Origin: Bryopsis sp. KO-2023
Lineage: Eukaryota; Chlorophyta; Ulvophyceae; Bryopsidales; Bryopsidaceae
Reading direction: 5' to 3'
NCBI GenBank assembly: GCA_030272585.1
Contig: BSYQ01000007.1
Location: 3,910,001-3,974,000, forward strand
DNA length: 64,000 nucleotides
Shown: positions 61,121 to 64,000 of the stretch, piece after piece
How positions within the stretch are numbered: position 1 is the first letter of the stretch
Layout of the letters: each line of letters starts with the position of its first letter
Program-made: the position numbers and the translations under genes
The notes under the pieces: generated by a model
Told to the model about the DNA's origin: nothing
Databases searched by the model: none
The model's input: only the letters and a program-made list of their open reading frames with translations

Positions 61121-61656
61121 TTCGGAGAATACAGCGACCAGCCACGGAACAGTGATTTTCCCTCACGTTTGGTTAGACAGCGACCGCAAGTCGGCGGAGC
61201 CTCCTCCTCCTCCTCCTCATTCATCTTCCCTCGACAAAAGAAGCAGCTCTGGTGCGAGCGCGCGACAATACGACTCAGCTCACGAAGGTTTCCAAAACAT
61301 TAACACCTCCCAACTGGCCCAAAAAAAACCCGAAAGATTTCAACCTTTCCTCTGTTGACATTTCTGTTGGTGTTTTTTTTAGCAATTTTCCTTGCTGATC
61401 TGGACGTGGAACGACAGCGAAAAAAACGAAAAACACAGGCGATAGTGACTCAGCTTTGTCGTGTTTTGTCGAAAACGCCCAGCGTCGTCACACTGGCGCT
61501 GTTTCTGTCTCGAGAGAGTTTTTGCGCAGAGAAGGAAAGGGGGTCGATATCATCAGGGAGGGCGACGGTTTGAAGTGCATGCTGAAAGAGGCGAAGCGAG
61601 AAAAGTAACGCGTGAAAAAAAGTTGGGGTGGGAGCGGAAAGCGAGGAGGAGGAGCG
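61121..61656. promoter_or_regulatory. Divergent promoter region of the methyltransferase-like gene and U1C
   Basis: A CpG-rich interval between two divergent genes. It contains a (TCC)n run near 61199-61217. The frame upstream of U1C is open from 61612, but the conserved U1C start at 61657 decides the start codon. No TATA box is evident. Confidence 0.4.
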
Positions 61657-62208
61657 ATGCCGAGGTATTATTGCGATTATTGCGATACCTATCTGACCCA
61701 CGATTCCCCTGCGGTGCGGAAACAGCACAACTTGGGGTACAAACACAAAGCCAACGTCAGAAACTACTACATGCAATTCGAGGAGCAGCACGTCCCGACC
61801 ATCCTCGATTCCAGAGGCAAAGAGTACGACGCCAGGTCCAGGGAGGCTTTTCAAGCTGTCGTCGCCGCGAATTTTCTCGCGGGATTCGGAGGCGCCAGGC
61901 CGATGGGTCCGCCCCCCGTCAGGCCTGGAGCGCCAATCCCTCCAGGACCTAGGGGTCAAATGCGACCCCCAATGGGACCCAGACCTCCGTTTCAATTTCG
62001 AGGGGCAATGCCACCACCTGGAAACCCTCCTCCCATGCCGTTTCCTCCGGGTGTGAGAATGATGGGACCACCTCCAGGGCAGATGGGCAATCCTCCCAAA
62101 CAAGATGGTATACCTAGGCCGGTGCCTCCACCAGGGTTGCCCCATCAACCCCACATGCCCCCCGGACAACCTAGACCGGGGTTTGCTCCACCAATGCCTC
62201 AACAGTAA
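61657..62208 (+). CDS. SNRPC: U1 small nuclear ribonucleoprotein C
   Basis: An intronless gene of 183 residues. U1C sits in the U1 snRNP and stabilises pairing of U1 RNA with the 5' splice site. The start [18 protein letters not shown] is the family's invariant N terminus and fixes the ATG at 61657. The U1-type zinc finger ligands fall at Cys6, Cys9, His24 and His30, exactly as in other U1C proteins, followed by [14 protein letters not shown]. The remainder is the usual Pro/Gly/Met-rich tail. The call is secure. Confidence 0.97.
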   Translation: MPRYYCDYCDTYLTHDSPAVRKQHNLGYKHKANVRNYYMQFEEQHVPTILDSRGKEYDARSREAFQAVVAANFLAGFGGARPMGPPPVRPGAPIPPGPRGQMRPPMGPRPPFQFRGAMPPPGNPPPMPFPPGVRMMGPPPGQMGNPPKQDGIPRPVPPPGLPHQPHMPPGQPRPGFAPPMPQQ

Positions 62209-63956
62209 AGTTTTAGGGCCGGAAAAACTAAGGGAAAAAACCGAGGTTTGGCTTTTTTTTCGTCTGAATAGTGGGGAGTTTCTTAGTTGCTGGCAGGGAG
62301 AGGGGGTTGCACATGCTTCTCCATAAACAATCAAAAAAAGAGTGAGAAAAGAGTGGAAACCCAAAAGAAATGGTTGTGTTGGTCCTCAGCTTTATAAGTA
62401 GAATTCATCAGAATAGAGTAACCGTTCTCTTTTTAATTAGCGGGCATCTGGCCCCCAACAGGTTTTGTTTTGAGAAAAGAAAAATGATGGAATTTGGTGA
62501 TGTGGGGTTTAGTTAATGGGTGGACGGGGGGGGCGGGATTTGGGAGGGGGTAGAGATAGAAATTTGGGTGGCCATGGGGAGGAGGTGCCGTTGAATGGTA
62601 AGTCTCAGTGGAGGTAGGTGTGGCTTTTTGTTTGTTTGAACGGATTCATCAAGCTGTCCATAAACGAGAATTTGCAATTGAGTTTTATCTTATGTGGAGG
62701 GATATCATGTAATTTTTACTTCCATTGGTCAGTTGGGAGCGTTGGGTGTTTTGATGACAATGGGGTGGGATTCCAGAAGAAAAAAAAAGCATTGAAAATT
62801 CGTTCTGTTAAATCTGGGGTACTGAGTTTTACCCGAATCAGAGGAAAAGGATGGGATGTCCTATGGCTGTCATGCAAATGAGTTGTGCATCAAATGTTGG
62901 AAGTGTCCGCTTCTGTTGTTTGATTGGGTGTGCTGGGGCTTAGCAGACAGGGTGAAAAAAGATCGCCCCATTCGATTTTAAACAATCGGAAAAAATGAAT
63001 ATATGGATAATATGCAGTTTTATAAATCTTGCATTGTTCGCAATATCTGGAGGACATTCTTGAATCAATATTCCACAATCAGGGTCTTGCAGTCTACACG
63101 AGGGAACAGGGACATCCCTTTTCATCCAGAATTCTTAAGTTTATTTTTTTTTTCAATCGTGTTTGGGGGGTTTCTTATTTTGAATTCCTTTCAGCTTTTT
63201 GGTTTTTTTGGGGGGTGGAGGGGTGTTCTTTTCTTTTGGTTGGGTTTTCCCGGGTCCTTCAGTGGTGTCTGGCTGCTGTTGAGCGAAAGATATTGAGCCA
63301 AAGAAATTAGAATTTCATCACAGGCTACACGACCATTTAGTTTTTCGTTTTTTTTTAGATGGCCTGTCGAAAACCCTGTCTCTGTATCCTCTCGTTTTGA
63401 GACGTAGAAAGTGTCACAGTCTCGATTCACACTTGTTTTCCAAACTGGCTGCAGTAGATCGGAAAAAGTTTGGGTGGGTTTCTAATTTTTGTGTTGCCTT
63501 TTGGGTTGTGATTGGTTGAAACGCAGTGAACATCTTCTTGGAACATCTTTTGAGAACCACCAGATTTTCACAGACAGTGGAACCCACACTGAGTGAGAAA
63601 AGAAATGGGGGGGGAGGACTCGTGGAGCGAACCATCTGCCGCTTTGCACCTCTGGATGCAGCTATGATATCCCCACGAGATGAACACGCCCGATGAAAAT
63701 GTTTCAAAAGTCAGCTATCTGTGTGCCCGCCGCTCGGATCGTCTGGTGCGTGGTCGAGCCACTCTCACTTGATTTCCAGACTACCGCCGCTGCGACTTCA
63801 CCGAGGCCCCGCCGTCTCCGCGTTCTTCTGCCAGGAGAATCTCTGGAACAACCTGTCATCGGGTGCGAATTGCAAGTACTACAAGGGTTTAGGGTTGATC
63901 CAATTGACATTGGGACCATCGGTGACAGATGCTCAATTGATATACACGATTTGACT
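62209..63956. other. Intergenic region with a telo-box near its right end
   Basis: No gene found from 62209 to about 63700. The last 250 bp (63700-63950) become CpG-rich. At 63885-63896 the sequence GGGTTTAGGGTT contains the telo-box (AAACCCTAA class), a promoter element that in plants is common upstream of ribosomal and other translation genes. It lies about 60 bp before the ATG of the partial gene at the right edge. Confidence 0.45.
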
Positions 63957-64000
63957 ATGCCCGTGTCAAAAAAAGTTGCGAAACCCAAGTTGAGACGACA
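63957..64000 (+). CDS. 5' end of a gene cut by the window edge
   Basis: An ATG at 63957 opens a frame reading MPVSKKVAKPKLRR to the window end. The strongly basic start, together with the telo-box just upstream, would suit a nucleolar, ribosomal or chromatin protein. Fourteen codons are too few for identification, and the start itself is a guess. Confidence 0.35.
   Translation, partial: MPVSKKVAKPKLRR

Overview
The window is nuclear DNA of a eukaryote with spliced genes, and the gene set points to the green lineage (Viridiplantae), most likely a green or streptophyte alga. The main support is a chloroplast-type ABC1K kinase, a plant-type riboflavin reductase (PYRR) carrying a C-terminal NADAR domain, and a small protein resembling a plant complex I-associated subunit. 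I cannot name the species. Introns are mostly 70-600 bp with GT-AG borders, plus two GC-AG introns. Intergenic DNA is AT-rich with long A/T and C/G homopolymer runs; promoter regions are CpG-rich. There is no bacterial operon layout, CRISPR array or recognisable transposon. All exon models below were assembled by hand from splice consensus and reading phase.

Layout, left to right: a possible terminal exon (1-187, +); an LRR plus PIN-domain protein (1296-5532, -); a small presequence-like ORF (6184-6363, +); a Met/Gly/Pro/His-rich protein (7437-9962, -); two inverted copies of a non-coding element with a pol III B-box-like end (10926-11151 and 12388-12669); UCH37 deubiquitinase (13363-15760, -); plastid ABC1K kinase (16458-20937, +); a SETD6/LSMT-like lysine methyltransferase (21350-23522, -); a TauE/SafE permease (23776-25132, +); a 1392-residue protein with twelve C2C2 zinc-knuckle repeats (26168-31697, -); CK2 beta (33513-34307, -); a complex I-like small subunit (34804-35034, +); a polyamine-oxidase-type flavoenzyme (36365-37762, -); a protein with a bacterial-like domain (37787-38857, +); a ZIP metal transporter (40139-42896, +); a putative secreted protein (44280-45686, +); a PP2C phosphatase (48946-50058, -); a small GYF_2-domain protein (50922-52155, -); PYRR (52332-56558, +); a SAM-methyltransferase-like protein (58088-~61120, -); U1 snRNP C (61657-62208, +); and the start of a further gene (63957-64000, +).

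The genes do not form one pathway. Several act in or near the chloroplast (ABC1K, PYRR, possibly the TauE permease and the SET methyltransferase), others in ubiquitin and phosphate signalling (UCH37, CK2 beta, PP2C), and others in RNA processing (U1C, PIN-LRR, perhaps the M/G-rich protein). The most regular structural feature is that seven pairs of genes are arranged head to head with short shared upstream regions. The most novel-looking items are the twelve-repeat zinc-knuckle protein and the inverted pair of non-coding elements.
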